Shown here one piece after another: positions 8,585-17,618 of a DNA stretch of 64,000 bases. The stretch covers positions 186,001 through 250,000 of the forward strand of contig NZ_JBIUAG010000011.1 of the NCBI RefSeq assembly GCF_044547355.1, given 5' to 3'. Under the pieces are notes generated by a model. The model saw only the letters and a program-made list of their open reading frames with translations. It made no database searches and had not been told where the DNA came from. The translations under genes were made by a program, and so were the position numbers. Origin of the DNA: Kutzneria sp044547355 (GTDB lineage Bacteria > Actinomycetota > Actinomycetes > Mycobacteriales > Pseudonocardiaceae). Every line of letters starts with the position of its first letter. Positions within the stretch are counted from its first letter, which is position 1.

Positions 8585-9613
8585 TCAGGGCTCGATCATG
8601 GTCATGCCGGCGGCGGTGGAGTGCTCCAGCTCGGCGAGGGCGGTGGCGGCTTCGGCCAGGCCGATGGTGCGGGCGACCAGCAGGTCCGGGCGCAGGGCGC
8701 CGGAGGCGACGAGGTCGAGCATGGGGCCGTAGGCGTGGGCGGCCATGCCGTGGCTGCCGAGGAGTTCCAGCTCCCAGCCGATGACGCGGTCCATGGGCAG
8801 CGGGGTGGGGCCGCCGGGCAGCAGGCCGACCTGGACGTGCCGGCCGCGACGGCGCAGGGAGAGGACCGAGTTGGCGGCGGTGGCGGGGTGGCCGAGGGCG
8901 TCCAGGGACAGGTGGGCGCCGCCGCCGGTGGCGTCGACGATGCGGGAGACGACGTCTGGAACCGCTTCCAGACAGCGGGTGGCGCCGAACTGCTTGGCCA
9001 GGTCGAGGGCCCGGGGGTTGACGTCGACGGCGACGACCTGGGCCCCGCAGGCGGCGGCGATCATGACGGCGGACAGGCCGACGCCGCCGCAGCCGTGCAC
9101 GGCGACCCACTCGCCGGCGCGCACCCGGCCTTGCGCCACAACGGATCGGAACGCGGTGGCGAAGCGGCAGCCCAGCGCGGCGGCGGTGGCGTAGGTCATC
9201 TCCGACGGCAGCGCGACCAGATTGACGTCGGCGTTGTCGAGGGCGACGTACTCGGCGAACGACCCCCAGTGGGTGAAGCCGGGCTGGGTCTGCCGCGAGC
9301 AGACCTGCTGGTCCCCGGCCGCACACGAGGCGCACCGCCCGCAGGCGCTGATGAACGGCACGGTGACGCGGTCGCCGACGCGCCAGCGGGTGACGTCGGC
9401 GCCGACCGCGTGCACCTCCCCGGCCAGCTCGTGCCCCGGAACATGGGGCAGTTCGGTGATGTCGGAGTCGTGCCCCTGCCAGCCGTGCCAGTCGCTGCGG
9501 CACAACCCGGTGGCCCGGACCCGGACCACCACCCCGCCCCGCTTGGGCAGTGGATCGGGCACGTCCCGGACCTCGGGCCGGCCACCGAACGACTCGTACA
9601 CGACAGCTCGCAT
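8585..9613 (-). CDS. Zinc-dependent alcohol dehydrogenase (MDR superfamily)
   Basis: A 342-residue NAD(P)-dependent alcohol/aldehyde oxidoreductase. Catalytic zinc ligands are visible in GLCRSDWHGWQG (Cys) and PGHELAGEV (His). The structural zinc lobe CGRCASCAAGDQQVC has all four cysteines. A Rossmann stretch VHGCGGVGLSAVMIAAACGAQVVAVDV follows. The start ATG gives the normal family N terminus. It follows the GH12 gene on the same strand with 35 bases between, but the products are unrelated. An imperfect copy of the GH12 operator-like palindrome occurs inside the gene (8955-8972). Substrate unknown. Confidence 0.92.
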   Translation of the reverse strand: MRAVVYESFGGRPEVRDVPDPLPKRGGVVVRVRATGLCRSDWHGWQGHDSDITELPHVPGHELAGEVHAVGADVTRWRVGDRVTVPFISACGRCASCAAGDQQVCSRQTQPGFTHWGSFAEYVALDNADVNLVALPSEMTYATAAALGCRFATAFRSVVAQGRVRAGEWVAVHGCGGVGLSAVMIAAACGAQVVAVDVNPRALDLAKQFGATRCLEAVPDVVSRIVDATGGGAHLSLDALGHPATAANSVLSLRRRGRHVQVGLLPGGPTPLPMDRVIGWELELLGSHGMAAHAYGPMLDLVASGALRPDLLVARTIGLAEAATALAELEHSTAAGMTMIEP

Positions 9614-9648
9614 CCGGTCACCGTAACTTCAGCGGCCGAAGTCCGGCC

Positions 9649-10413
9649 CTACCGGGATCGCGCGCTGAACGAGAAGCCGGTGGTGGCCAGACCCTGGCCG
9701 CCCTTCCAGATCTCGAAGCCGGCCTCGGCGTCGAGCAGGTAGTGGTTGGCGTTGGTGGTGCCGCGTGCCACCGAGTCGTTGATCAGGGCGAGCACATTGA
9801 GATTGGTGACCGAGGTCGAGCCGCCCCGCAGCACGTAGGAGACGATGTTCCACGAGGTCTGCCGGCCGGTCCACACGTCCCAGTTGAGGCCGGCGATGCT
9901 CAGCGTGGCGACCTTGGAGCCGAACGGGGAGACGCCGCCCCGGCTGTTGAGCCAGATCATGATCTCGCTGCCGTTGGGCTGCCCGCCGGTGGTGGGCGCC
10001 GAGTTGGTCCACAGGTCGTAGGCCACGTCGTAGGCGCCGGTCGCGGGCTGAACCGTGCTCCACGAGGACGTGGCGCCGGCCAGCTTGCTGACCTGGATCG
10101 GAAGTCCGCTGCCGGCGGTGCACGCGCCCCAGTGGCAGCCCTTGTAGATGGACGGATACGTGGCGGGCGCGCCGCCGGAGAGGGTGAAGTTGGCGGTGCT
10201 CACCGACCACGCGGTGCCGCTGGTGTAGGTGATGCACTGGAGGGCGGTGGAGTTCCACTCGTTGGCCTGGATGGTGTATTCGCCGCCGGCCGCGCTGATC
10301 GTGCCCTGGGTCGCGCAGGTGGTGGTGGCGGCGTGGGCGGTCGCCGTGGGCAGCAGCACGGAGGCCGCGACCAGGGCGGCCACCGCGAGGCTTCGCAGGC
10401 GTGCTCCGGACAT
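9649..10413 (-). CDS. Secreted GH12 endoglucanase / xyloglucanase
   Basis: A 254-residue exported hydrolase that cleaves beta-1,4 glucan or xyloglucan chains. The signal peptide is residues 1-28 (cleavage near AHA-AT). The mature beta-jelly-roll carries GH12 landmarks: the WSVSTANFTLSGG start, nucleophile Glu in NGSEIMIWLN, and acid/base Glu in AGFEIWKGG near the C terminus. Length equals a single GH12 domain with no binding module. A perfect 24-bp palindrome lies 40-63 bases upstream of the start and is probably the operator for a LacI-type repressor. Confidence 0.9.
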   Translation of the reverse strand: MSGARLRSLAVAALVAASVLLPTATAHAATTTCATQGTISAAGGEYTIQANEWNSTALQCITYTSGTAWSVSTANFTLSGGAPATYPSIYKGCHWGACTAGSGLPIQVSKLAGATSSWSTVQPATGAYDVAYDLWTNSAPTTGGQPNGSEIMIWLNSRGGVSPFGSKVATLSIAGLNWDVWTGRQTSWNIVSYVLRGGSTSVTNLNVLALINDSVARGTTNANHYLLDAEAGFEIWKGGQGLATTGFSFSARSR

Positions 10414-10452
10414 GAGGGTGCCTTTCGCAGGGGACGAGGGTGGCGGCCCGGG

Positions 10453-10476
10453 GACTCTGGAAGCGCTTCCAGAGTC
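10453..10476. promoter_or_regulatory. Perfect 24-bp palindrome, probable LacI/CebR-type operator for the GH12 gene
   Basis: The 24 bases centred on AAGCGCTT are fully self-complementary, with GGAAGCGCTTCC as core. Actinobacterial sugar repressors such as CebR bind related 14-bp palindromes with a central GAGCGCTC (known for the family). Its position just upstream of a cellulase-type gene fits repression relieved by oligosaccharides. No LacI-family gene is in the window. Confidence 0.7.
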
Positions 10477-10491
10477 TGACCGTAACCTGCG

Positions 10492-12555
10492 TCACACCTG
10501 CCTGTAAACCCTCGCGATGGTGGAGCCGGCCAGCGCGGCGGTGACCACGGCGTGCAGCAGCGCGAACCACGGGGCGATGCCGTGGGCGCCCCACACCGAG
10601 TCGCCGACGTAGGTGAAGTGGGTGCCGAGCAGCAGCGACCCGAGCATGAAGAACACCTCGGGCCCGGCATAGGCGACCACCGCGGCGGTCACGAACAGCC
10701 GCTGCGGCGCGGTCAACGTCCGCGTCAGCACGGCCAGCACGCACAGCCCGGCCCACGGCACGACCGCGACCAGGCCGGCGACCAGCCCGATCCAGCCGCC
10801 GATGGTGAACGTGCCCGTGACGTCGCCGTCGTCGTACGGCACGGCCGCGACCAGCAGGATCAGCTCGGCTACGGTCGCGCCGATCGTCACCCAGGCCAGC
10901 GGCCGCTGCGTCGGCGGCACCAGCGTCAGCCGGCGCGGCACCTGCTCGAACGGCCACAGCCGAATCCCCAGCACCACCAGCAGCGCCACGGCCAGCGCCA
11001 GCCCGAGCCAGGCCAGCAGGGTGCCGTCGGTGTGCACGTTGGTCAGCCCGACGGCCAGCGCGAACACCGCGTTGGCGAACACCAGGGCGTGCCCGACGAC
11101 CTGGCGAGGGCCGTCGCGGTCCAGCAACCGGATGCCGACGAACAGCGGCACGAACCGCAGCGCGTCGTACACGACGCCGAGCAGCGTCGAAGCGCCGAGG
11201 AACTCGCCGCCGGTGAGCAGCTCGATCACCAGCTGCGCCACGGCGATGCCGGCCAGCACCCGCCAGTCCCGGAACCACGCCAGGTCCGGCACCGGAATCG
11301 ACGCCCGCGCCCACAACCGACCGGCCGGCCGACACACCACCGGCACCACCACCGGCCCGAGTCGCGTGGTCACGGTGAACTCCCCACGCAGCTCGCCGTA
11401 GCCCTCGGGGTAGGCCGCCGGATCGGCCCGCACCAGCACTGCCGCGCCCTCGCGTGACACCCGCAGCCACTGGGTTTCGGTGGTCACGTGGAAGATCCGC
11501 GCCAGCGGCGCACCGGACAGCGCCACCAGCTGCTCGGTCTGCTCGCCGAGCTCGACAACCGACGGCGAGGCCCGCAGTTGCGCCACCGCCAGCGCCTCCA
11601 CCGCGGCCGTCCGCACCTTCTCGCTGTCGTCGCTGGTCAAGGGCCGCAACACCGCCAGCGCCCCGGCCGCCGCCGACACGTCATCGCCGACCAGCAGCGC
11701 CCGCAGTTCGCCGACCGCCCCCAGCCTGGTCGAGGCGTTGAGATCCTTCGCCCGCGCGGCAAGGGATTCGGTCACGTCGACCGGCAAGATCCGGCGGGCC
11801 ATCGGCGTGTGCGCGACCAGCAGCGACGCCCCGTGCCCACCGCCGGACAGGTGCGGCGTCTGGTGCGCGGTCGCGGCCACAACCCTTGCGTAGACGTACT
11901 TGTAGAGCTCGTCGAGGTCGACCGAGCCGTCGCCGTTGAGGTCGGCGTCGCCCGTGCGCAGGCCCTGCACCACGGCCCCGGTGAACACCGACGGCCGCAA
12001 CCGGCCCGATTCGGCCAGCTCCTCGCCCTCGAAGGCGTATTCGGTGGCGCTGGACGCCGTGATCACGACCCGGCTGCGCCCCGGCCGCAACGGAAACGAC
12101 TGCTCCACGTCGACCTCGTCCACCGCGCGGGACACGGTGCCCTTGGCGAACGCCCCGCCGAAGCAGCAGTCCAGCAGCAGCGCCACATGCGCGGCCCGGC
12201 ACTCCGCCAGCTCGTCGTTCACGAAGCGAGCGGCCACGGCCGTCGCCGACAGGCGGTTGGGCACGGTGTCGGCGCCGGCCAGGAACAGCTCGCCGGCGGC
12301 GTTCTTCAGCCCGTGGCACGAGAAGTGCAGCAACAGCACGTCGTCCCGGCCGGCCCCGGCCAGGAAGTCGGCGACCCGGCGCTGGATCTGGTGCGACGGC
12401 AGGTCCCGGGCCACCTGCACGTCGAACCCGCCGAGCTCCGGATCGGCCAGCACGGCCCGCAGCGCGTCGGCGTCGTGCCCGGGGGCGGCCAGCCGGCGCA
12501 GGCCGGGGTGCTCGTAGCCGCCGGTGGCCACGATCAGTGCCCGGCGCGTGCCCAT
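10492..12555 (-). CDS. Membrane-anchored caspase-family (C14-like) protease
   Basis: A 687-residue protein with an N-terminal caspase-like domain and a long membrane region. The catalytic dyad is clear: His81 in HFSCHGLKNAAG and Cys131 in LLLDCCFGGAF. A canonical 12-residue EF-hand-like loop (Asp207, Asn209, Asp211, Gly212, Asp215, Glu218) follows at the end of the protease domain. Residues 262-330 look like short helical repeats, 330-430 a beta-rich linker, and about 435-680 holds roughly eight hydrophobic helices. Bacterial caspase homologues act in signalling and cell-death responses (family knowledge). The target and activator here are unknown. It may share a transcript with GH12, 78 bases downstream, but the operator-like palindrome lies between. 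Confidence 0.85.
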   Translation of the reverse strand: MGTRRALIVATGGYEHPGLRRLAAPGHDADALRAVLADPELGGFDVQVARDLPSHQIQRRVADFLAGAGRDDVLLLHFSCHGLKNAAGELFLAGADTVPNRLSATAVAARFVNDELAECRAAHVALLLDCCFGGAFAKGTVSRAVDEVDVEQSFPLRPGRSRVVITASSATEYAFEGEELAESGRLRPSVFTGAVVQGLRTGDADLNGDGSVDLDELYKYVYARVVAATAHQTPHLSGGGHGASLLVAHTPMARRILPVDVTESLAARAKDLNASTRLGAVGELRALLVGDDVSAAAGALAVLRPLTSDDSEKVRTAAVEALAVAQLRASPSVVELGEQTEQLVALSGAPLARIFHVTTETQWLRVSREGAAVLVRADPAAYPEGYGELRGEFTVTTRLGPVVVPVVCRPAGRLWARASIPVPDLAWFRDWRVLAGIAVAQLVIELLTGGEFLGASTLLGVVYDALRFVPLFVGIRLLDRDGPRQVVGHALVFANAVFALAVGLTNVHTDGTLLAWLGLALAVALLVVLGIRLWPFEQVPRRLTLVPPTQRPLAWVTIGATVAELILLVAAVPYDDGDVTGTFTIGGWIGLVAGLVAVVPWAGLCVLAVLTRTLTAPQRLFVTAAVVAYAGPEVFFMLGSLLLGTHFTYVGDSVWGAHGIAPWFALLHAVVTAALAGSTIARVYRQV

Positions 12556-12639
12556 CAGCCGAGCGTGCCCGGCGGGAGAACCCCGCCGGGCACGGAGGAA
12601 ACGGCGAACGCGGTCATACCGCGCAGACTAGCGCCAAGA

Positions 12640-13734
12640 TCAGCAGCCAGGAGTCAGCTTCGCCACCTGCTGTCCGGCCATCAGATAGGCCCCTACGCCG
12701 TAGGCCGCGGTGTCGGTGGCCTCGACCGGCTGCGCGTCGCGCGGGCCGGTGGCGTCGCCCTGCACGTAGCCGAACAGGCCGCTGGGCTGCAATGCCTTGG
12801 TGGTCAGGGCGTTCCACGCCTTGGTCACGGTCGGCGTGAACTTCTTGGCGTCCAGGATGCCGTTGTTGACGCCCCAGCCCATGGCGTAGGCGAAGAACGC
12901 GGTGCCGCTGCTCTCCGGGCCCGGGTGGTCGAAGGGGTTGACCAGATCGGCGTTCCAGAAGCCGTCGTGTCGCTGGACCAGCCGAAGGGTGGTGGCCATC
13001 TTCTGGAACACCCGCACGTACTCCGGACGGTTGGGGTCGTCCTTGGGCAGCCACTGCAACACGGTGGCCAGCGCGGCCATGGCCTCGCCGTTGCCGCGCG
13101 ACCAGAACTCCAGCGAGCCGACCTTGCTCGCGTCGTGGTACCAGAGGCCGGTCAGCTCGTTGAACAGCCCGAAGCCGCCGGCCCGCTTCTCGGTGTAGTG
13201 GAACAGCCGCTGCGCGGCCTGGATGTCCTCGGGCTTGTTGTCCAGCACGCCCAGCCGCACGAACTGCGGCCACGCCTGGTTGAGCGCGTCGACCGTGTTC
13301 CAGTACCTGGTGTTGCCCTGCTGGACGCTGGCCACCTCGTCGGCGACCCGCTGCCGCAGCGCGGCCAGGATCGGCGGGTCGGGGTGGAAGTAGGTGTAGA
13401 GGTCGAAGTAGGCCTCCCCGGCGGCCTCGTTCGCCGGGTTGAACTCGTTGGCCGGGTCGGTGTCCAGCTGGTAGTTCAGGGCCTGGGCCCACGGCAGGGT
13501 CTTGTGGTTGGACTGGCCGCTGGTCAGCACCATGGCCAGGTTCCCGACGTGGAAGACGGCGTTCTTCCAGCTGGCCGAGGCCAGGTCGGTGCCGTTGGCC
13601 AGCCAGTAGCCGGCGGCGGTGTACATCGGCGCGACGACCGGACAGGTCGCGGGCACGGTGTCGGCGGCGGCGGAGCCGGCCAGCACGGTCGTGCTCAAGG
13701 TCAGACTGGCGACCAACGTCGCAGCGACCCTCAT
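12640..13734 (-). CDS. Secreted GH105/GH88-like unsaturated-uronyl hydrolase
   Basis: A 364-residue exported alpha/alpha-barrel enzyme. The start ATG at 13734 has GAGGA just upstream; a longer in-frame start exists at 13752. The signal peptide ends near SAAA (about residue 25). Family features are WSRGNGEAMAALATVL and QRHDGFWNADL followed by ESSGTAFFAYAMGWGVNNG. These resemble YteR/YesR hydrolases that remove unsaturated sugar residues from rhamnogalacturonan or related polysaccharides cut by lyases. No pectate or rhamnogalacturonan lyase is adjacent. Most GH105 enzymes are intracellular, so export is notable. Confidence 0.78.
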   Translation of the reverse strand: MRVAATLVASLTLSTTVLAGSAAADTVPATCPVVAPMYTAAGYWLANGTDLASASWKNAVFHVGNLAMVLTSGQSNHKTLPWAQALNYQLDTDPANEFNPANEAAGEAYFDLYTYFHPDPPILAALRQRVADEVASVQQGNTRYWNTVDALNQAWPQFVRLGVLDNKPEDIQAAQRLFHYTEKRAGGFGLFNELTGLWYHDASKVGSLEFWSRGNGEAMAALATVLQWLPKDDPNRPEYVRVFQKMATTLRLVQRHDGFWNADLVNPFDHPGPESSGTAFFAYAMGWGVNNGILDAKKFTPTVTKAWNALTTKALQPSGLFGYVQGDATGPRDAQPVEATDTAAYGVGAYLMAGQQVAKLTPGC

Positions 13735-13790
13735 GTCGTCCTCCTCGATCACGGGGACGCGGCGGTGCAGTCATCTCACTACGCACGTCG

Positions 13791-13820
13791 GTGACTGTCA
13801 ATCGCGCGTGCTGCTAGCCT
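13791..13820 (+). promoter_or_regulatory. Candidate promoter of the molybdenum hydroxylase operon
   Basis: GTGACT (13791-13796) and TAGCCT (13815-13820) are separated by 18 bases and point towards the iron-sulfur subunit gene at 13873, which has its own GGGAGG ribosome site. The -35 is only a partial match to TTGACA. Confidence 0.4.
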
Positions 13821-13872
13821 CACCGACAGTGACGTCGACTCCGCCGCGTCGACCACCTTCCTGGGAGGTCGC

Positions 13873-14442
13873 ATGGCTGGAAGTGTGTCCCGGCGCGGAT
13901 TTCTGGGCGGCGCGGCGGCCGCGTCGGTGGCCGGCACGGTGGCGCTGGCCCCCGGTCGGGCCTGGGCCGAGGGGGTGACTCCGGGCCGGATCCGGTTGAG
14001 TGTCAACGGCAAGGCGTACGAGATCGACGCCGATCCGACGGTCACGCTGCTGGACGCGTTGCGTGAGCGCATCGGCCTGACCGGCACCAAGAAGGGCTGC
14101 GACCGCGGTCAGTGCGGGGCCTGCACGGTCCATGTGGACGGCCGGCGGGTGGTGTCGTGCCTGACGCTGGCGATCGCCTGTGCGGGCAAGCAGATCACCA
14201 CGATCGAGGGCATCGCCGACGGCGCGACGTTGCATCCCGTGCAACAGGCCTTCGTGGACTGTGACGGATTCCAGTGCGGTTTCTGCACGTCCGGACAGAT
14301 CATGTCGGCCGTCGAGGTGGTCGCGGACGACACGGTCGGCACTGACGAGGACATCAGGGAGGCCATGTCCGGCAACATCTGCCGGTGCGGGGCCTACTCC
14401 AACATCGTGGACGCCATCAAGCAGTGCCGGGGTGAGCACTAG
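13873..14442 (+). CDS. Tat-exported 2Fe-2S subunit of a PaoA/CoxS-type aldehyde oxidoreductase
   Basis: A 189-residue electron-transfer subunit. It begins with a twin-arginine signal (SRRGFLGG, then a hydrophobic Ala-rich stretch ending AWA at about 32). Two 2Fe-2S clusters are predicted: the plant-type ferredoxin site (Cys76, 81, 84, 96) and the helical site (Cys135, 138, 170, 172). This is the PaoA pattern, in which the folded complex with its cofactors is carried across the membrane by the signal on this subunit. GGGAGG precedes the ATG. The stop codon touches the next start. Confidence 0.92.
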   Translation: MAGSVSRRGFLGGAAAASVAGTVALAPGRAWAEGVTPGRIRLSVNGKAYEIDADPTVTLLDALRERIGLTGTKKGCDRGQCGACTVHVDGRRVVSCLTLAIACAGKQITTIEGIADGATLHPVQQAFVDCDGFQCGFCTSGQIMSAVEVVADDTVGTDEDIREAMSGNICRCGAYSNIVDAIKQCRGEH

Positions 14443-15405
14443 ATGAAGACCTACGACTTCGCCGCGGCCACCAGCCTGCGGCAAGCGCTTTCCGTCGGCG
14501 GCGACGGCGTCTCCTACCTGGCCGGCGGCACCACGCTGGTCGACCTGATGAAGCTGGAGGTGATGACGCCGGCCCACGTCGTCGACATCAACTCCCTGCC
14601 GCTGCGCGGGATCCGGCGCACGCCGGCGGGCCTGCGGATCGGCGCGCTGGAGCGGATGGCCGACGTCGCCGTGCACCACGAGGTGGCCTCGCGCTGGTCC
14701 ATGGTGGCCACCGCGCTGCGGCTGAGTGCTTCGCCGCAGTTGCGCAACATGGCCAGCATCGGCGGCAACCTGTTGCAGCGCACCCGGTGCGACTACTTCC
14801 GCGACACGTCGATGCCGTGCAACAAGCGTAAACCGGGCAGCGGCTGTCCGGCGGTCAACGGGGACAACCGGACGCACGCCATCCTCGGCACGAGCTCGTC
14901 CTGCGTGGCCACCCACCCCAGCGACCTGGCGGTGGCGCTGACGGCGCTGGACGCCTTGATCCGGTTGCGGGACCGGCACGGCGAGCGGGTCGTGCGGCTC
15001 GCCGACTTCTACCGGCTGCCCGGGGACACGCCGTCGGTGGAGAACCAGTTGCGGCCGGGCGAGCTGATCACCGAGGTGATCGTGCCGGCCTGCGACTGGC
15101 CGCAGACCTACGTCAAGGTCCGGGACCGGACGTCCTACGAGTTCGCGCTGGCCTCGGCCGCGGTGGCGGTGGACGTGCACCGGGGAGTGGTGCGGGACGC
15201 GCGGATCGCCGTCGGCGGCGTGGGCACCCGGCCGTGGCGGCTGGAGGCGGTGGAGAAGGCCCTGCGGGGCCGGCCGGCGACCGAGGACAGCTACCTGGAG
15301 GCGGCGAAGTTGGCGGTGGTGGGGGCAAAGCCATTGTCTGACAACGGGTTCAAGGTGTCACTGGTGCAACGCACCATCGCGCGGGCGCTGGCGGGTGCGC
15401 GATGA
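14443..15405 (+). CDS. FAD subunit with extra 4Fe-4S motif (PaoB/CoxM type)
   Basis: A 320-residue FAD-binding subunit of the molybdenum hydroxylase. FAD motifs are YLAGGTTLVDLMKLEV and ASIGGNLLQRTRC. Between them and the C-terminal domain lie four cysteines (116, 126, 135, 154) in an insert that matches the additional 4Fe-4S site known in E. coli PaoB and absent from plain CoxM proteins. It has no signal of its own, so it would be exported with the 2Fe-2S subunit. It starts on the base after the upstream stop and overlaps the next gene by four bases. Confidence 0.9.
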   Translation: MKTYDFAAATSLRQALSVGGDGVSYLAGGTTLVDLMKLEVMTPAHVVDINSLPLRGIRRTPAGLRIGALERMADVAVHHEVASRWSMVATALRLSASPQLRNMASIGGNLLQRTRCDYFRDTSMPCNKRKPGSGCPAVNGDNRTHAILGTSSSCVATHPSDLAVALTALDALIRLRDRHGERVVRLADFYRLPGDTPSVENQLRPGELITEVIVPACDWPQTYVKVRDRTSYEFALASAAVAVDVHRGVVRDARIAVGGVGTRPWRLEAVEKALRGRPATEDSYLEAAKLAVVGAKPLSDNGFKVSLVQRTIARALAGAR

Positions 15406-17558
15406 CCGTCTCACTCTCGCGTGTGGAGTCTCATCTCAAGGTCACCGGCGGCGCGGTGTACGCGGCCGACAACACCGCCACCGCCTATGGATACCTGCTG
15501 ACCAGCACCATCGCGCTCGGCGTCGTGACCACAATGGACACTGCCGCCGCGCTGGCCGCGCCGGGTGTGCTCGCGGTGTACACGCCGTTCAATCCGCTGA
15601 AGCTCTTCGGCTACGGCGACGGCTCCACCGACGAGACCGCGCCGGTGTTGCAGGACAACAACGTTCGCTACCACGGCCAGGTGATCGGCATGACCGTCGC
15701 CGACACCTTCGAGCACGCCCGCGACGCCGCTTCGCTGGTCTCGCCGGTGTATTCGGCCCAGCCGGCCACCGTGGACTTCGCCGCCGGCGTCGCGACCGCG
15801 ACCCCGCTGGGCGCGCCGGTCGACGTCCTGGCGCCGGGCGTGACGTCCATCGACGCCGCGATCGCGGCCAGCGATGTGACCGTGAGCGCGGTCTACACGA
15901 CGCCGCACCAGCACCACAATCCGATGGAACCGCACGCGGCCGTCGCGGTGTGGACCGACGACCGGCTCACCCTGTACACGGCCACCCAGGGCGTGATGAA
16001 CGTGCTCAGCCATGTGGCGCGGGCGCTCGGGATCGACCAGTCCAAAGTGCACGTCGTGAATCCCTATGTGGGCGGCGCTTTCGGCGGCAAGATCGGCAAC
16101 TGGGCCCATGTCCCGCTGGCCGCCGCGGCCGCGCGGGCGCTGGGCCGGCCGGTCAAGGTGGCGCTGACCCGCGAGCAGACGTTCGCCGTGTCGGGGCATA
16201 GGCCGCCTTCGCACCAGACCGTCACGCTGGGCGCGGCCCACGACGGCACGCTGGTGGCGGTCAAGCACGACGGCATCTCCGGCAAGTCCCAGTCCGGGCC
16301 GTCCTCCGAGAACCTGGCCAACCACTCGCTGACCGCCTACGCCTCACAGAACCTGCACGTGTCAAGGGCGATCGTGCCGCTGGACGTGTCGGCCATGACG
16401 CCGATGCGCGCGCCGGGGGAGTCGCACGGGGCGTTCGCGCTGGAGAGCGCCATGGACGAGCTGGCGTTCAAGCTCGGCATGGATCCGTTGGCGCTGCGGC
16501 AGAAGAACTACGCGACCAAGGTGCCCAGCAACGGCTATCCCTGGTCCAGCAAGCATCTTGACGAGTGCTATGAGGTGGGCGCAAACGCTTTCGGCTGGGA
16601 CAAGCGCAATCCGGTGCCGGGCTCGGTCCGTGACGGCGACTGGCTCGTCGGCCTGGGCCTGGCCACCGCCACCTACCCGGCGTCCCGGTCGAAGTCGACG
16701 ATGAAGGTCCGGTTGCAGGCCGACGGCGCCGCCGTCATCTCCGGCACCGGCGCCGACCTCGGCACCGGCCAGTTCACCGTGTTCGCCATCCTCGGCGCGC
16801 AGGCCCTGGGCATCCCCGTCGCCTCGATCGTCCCCGAGCTGGGCGATTCCTCGCTGCCGCCGGCAACTCCGGCCGGCGGCTCCCTGTCCACCGCCAGCAA
16901 CGGCCCCGCCGTGCTGGCCGCCGCCGACGCCGCGAAGGCGGCCTTGCTCGCGCAAGCCACGGAGAATCCGCAGTCGCCCTTCTACGGCAAGACGCCGGTG
17001 TACGACGCCGGCAAGGTCAGCGCCGACGGCGTCTCGATGACGTTCGGCAGCCTGCTGACCACTATGGACAGTCCGGCCGTCGAGGGCGCCGCCACGCTGC
17101 CCAGCGGCGCCACCAAGGGCTACGGCTACCTGTCCTTCGGGGCCCACTTCTGCGAGGTCCGGGTCAACCGCTGGACCGGGGAGCCCCGGGTTTCCCGCTG
17201 GCTGACCGTGGTCGACGGCGGGACCATCGTCAACGAGAAGACCGCCCGCAGCCAGATCCTCGGCGCGGTGGTGATGGGCATCGGCGACGCGCTGCTGGAG
17301 GAGAGCCGGGTCGAGCCCGGCACCGGGCGTTACGCCGGGGCCAACATGGCCGCCTACCTGGTGCCGGTCAACGCCGACATTCCGCCCGTCGACGTGCGGT
17401 TCCTCGACCATCCCGACACCGTCTTCAGCCCGCTCGGGGCCCGTGGCATCGGCGAGCTCGGCATCGTCGGCGTGGCCGGGGCGATCGCCAACGCCGTGCA
17501 CAACGCCACCGGCAAACGCGTGCGCGACCTGCCCATCACCCTCGACAAGCTGCTGTGA
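15402..17558 (+). CDS. Molybdopterin-binding catalytic subunit (PaoC/YagR type)
   Basis: A 718-residue large subunit that would oxidise aldehydes or N-heterocycles with water as oxygen source. Family motifs include NPYVGGAFGGKIGNW in the cofactor domain and GARGIGELGIVGVAGAIANAV near the C terminus, which carries the catalytic Glu. No signal peptide is present; export would depend on the Tat signal of the 2Fe-2S partner. It overlaps the FAD subunit gene by four bases, implying coupled translation. The XdhC/PaoD-like cofactor-insertion chaperone usually found beside such operons is not in this window. Substrate unknown. Confidence 0.92.
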   Translation: MTVSLSRVESHLKVTGGAVYAADNTATAYGYLLTSTIALGVVTTMDTAAALAAPGVLAVYTPFNPLKLFGYGDGSTDETAPVLQDNNVRYHGQVIGMTVADTFEHARDAASLVSPVYSAQPATVDFAAGVATATPLGAPVDVLAPGVTSIDAAIAASDVTVSAVYTTPHQHHNPMEPHAAVAVWTDDRLTLYTATQGVMNVLSHVARALGIDQSKVHVVNPYVGGAFGGKIGNWAHVPLAAAAARALGRPVKVALTREQTFAVSGHRPPSHQTVTLGAAHDGTLVAVKHDGISGKSQSGPSSENLANHSLTAYASQNLHVSRAIVPLDVSAMTPMRAPGESHGAFALESAMDELAFKLGMDPLALRQKNYATKVPSNGYPWSSKHLDECYEVGANAFGWDKRNPVPGSVRDGDWLVGLGLATATYPASRSKSTMKVRLQADGAAVISGTGADLGTGQFTVFAILGAQALGIPVASIVPELGDSSLPPATPAGGSLSTASNGPAVLAAADAAKAALLAQATENPQSPFYGKTPVYDAGKVSADGVSMTFGSLLTTMDSPAVEGAATLPSGATKGYGYLSFGAHFCEVRVNRWTGEPRVSRWLTVVDGGTIVNEKTARSQILGAVVMGIGDALLEESRVEPGTGRYAGANMAAYLVPVNADIPPVDVRFLDHPDTVFSPLGARGIGELGIVGVAGAIANAVHNATGKRVRDLPITLDKLL

Positions 17559-17618
17559 AGGCGGCCTTCAGATCACGTGAAGCAGCAGTGCCTGGACGCC
17601 GCTGGTAGTCATGGGGAC

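Noticed and set aside
11488..13794. 768-codon plus-strand frame across the caspase and GH105-like genes
   Set aside because: Spans two real opposite genes and their gap; composition of a GC-driven shadow frame.
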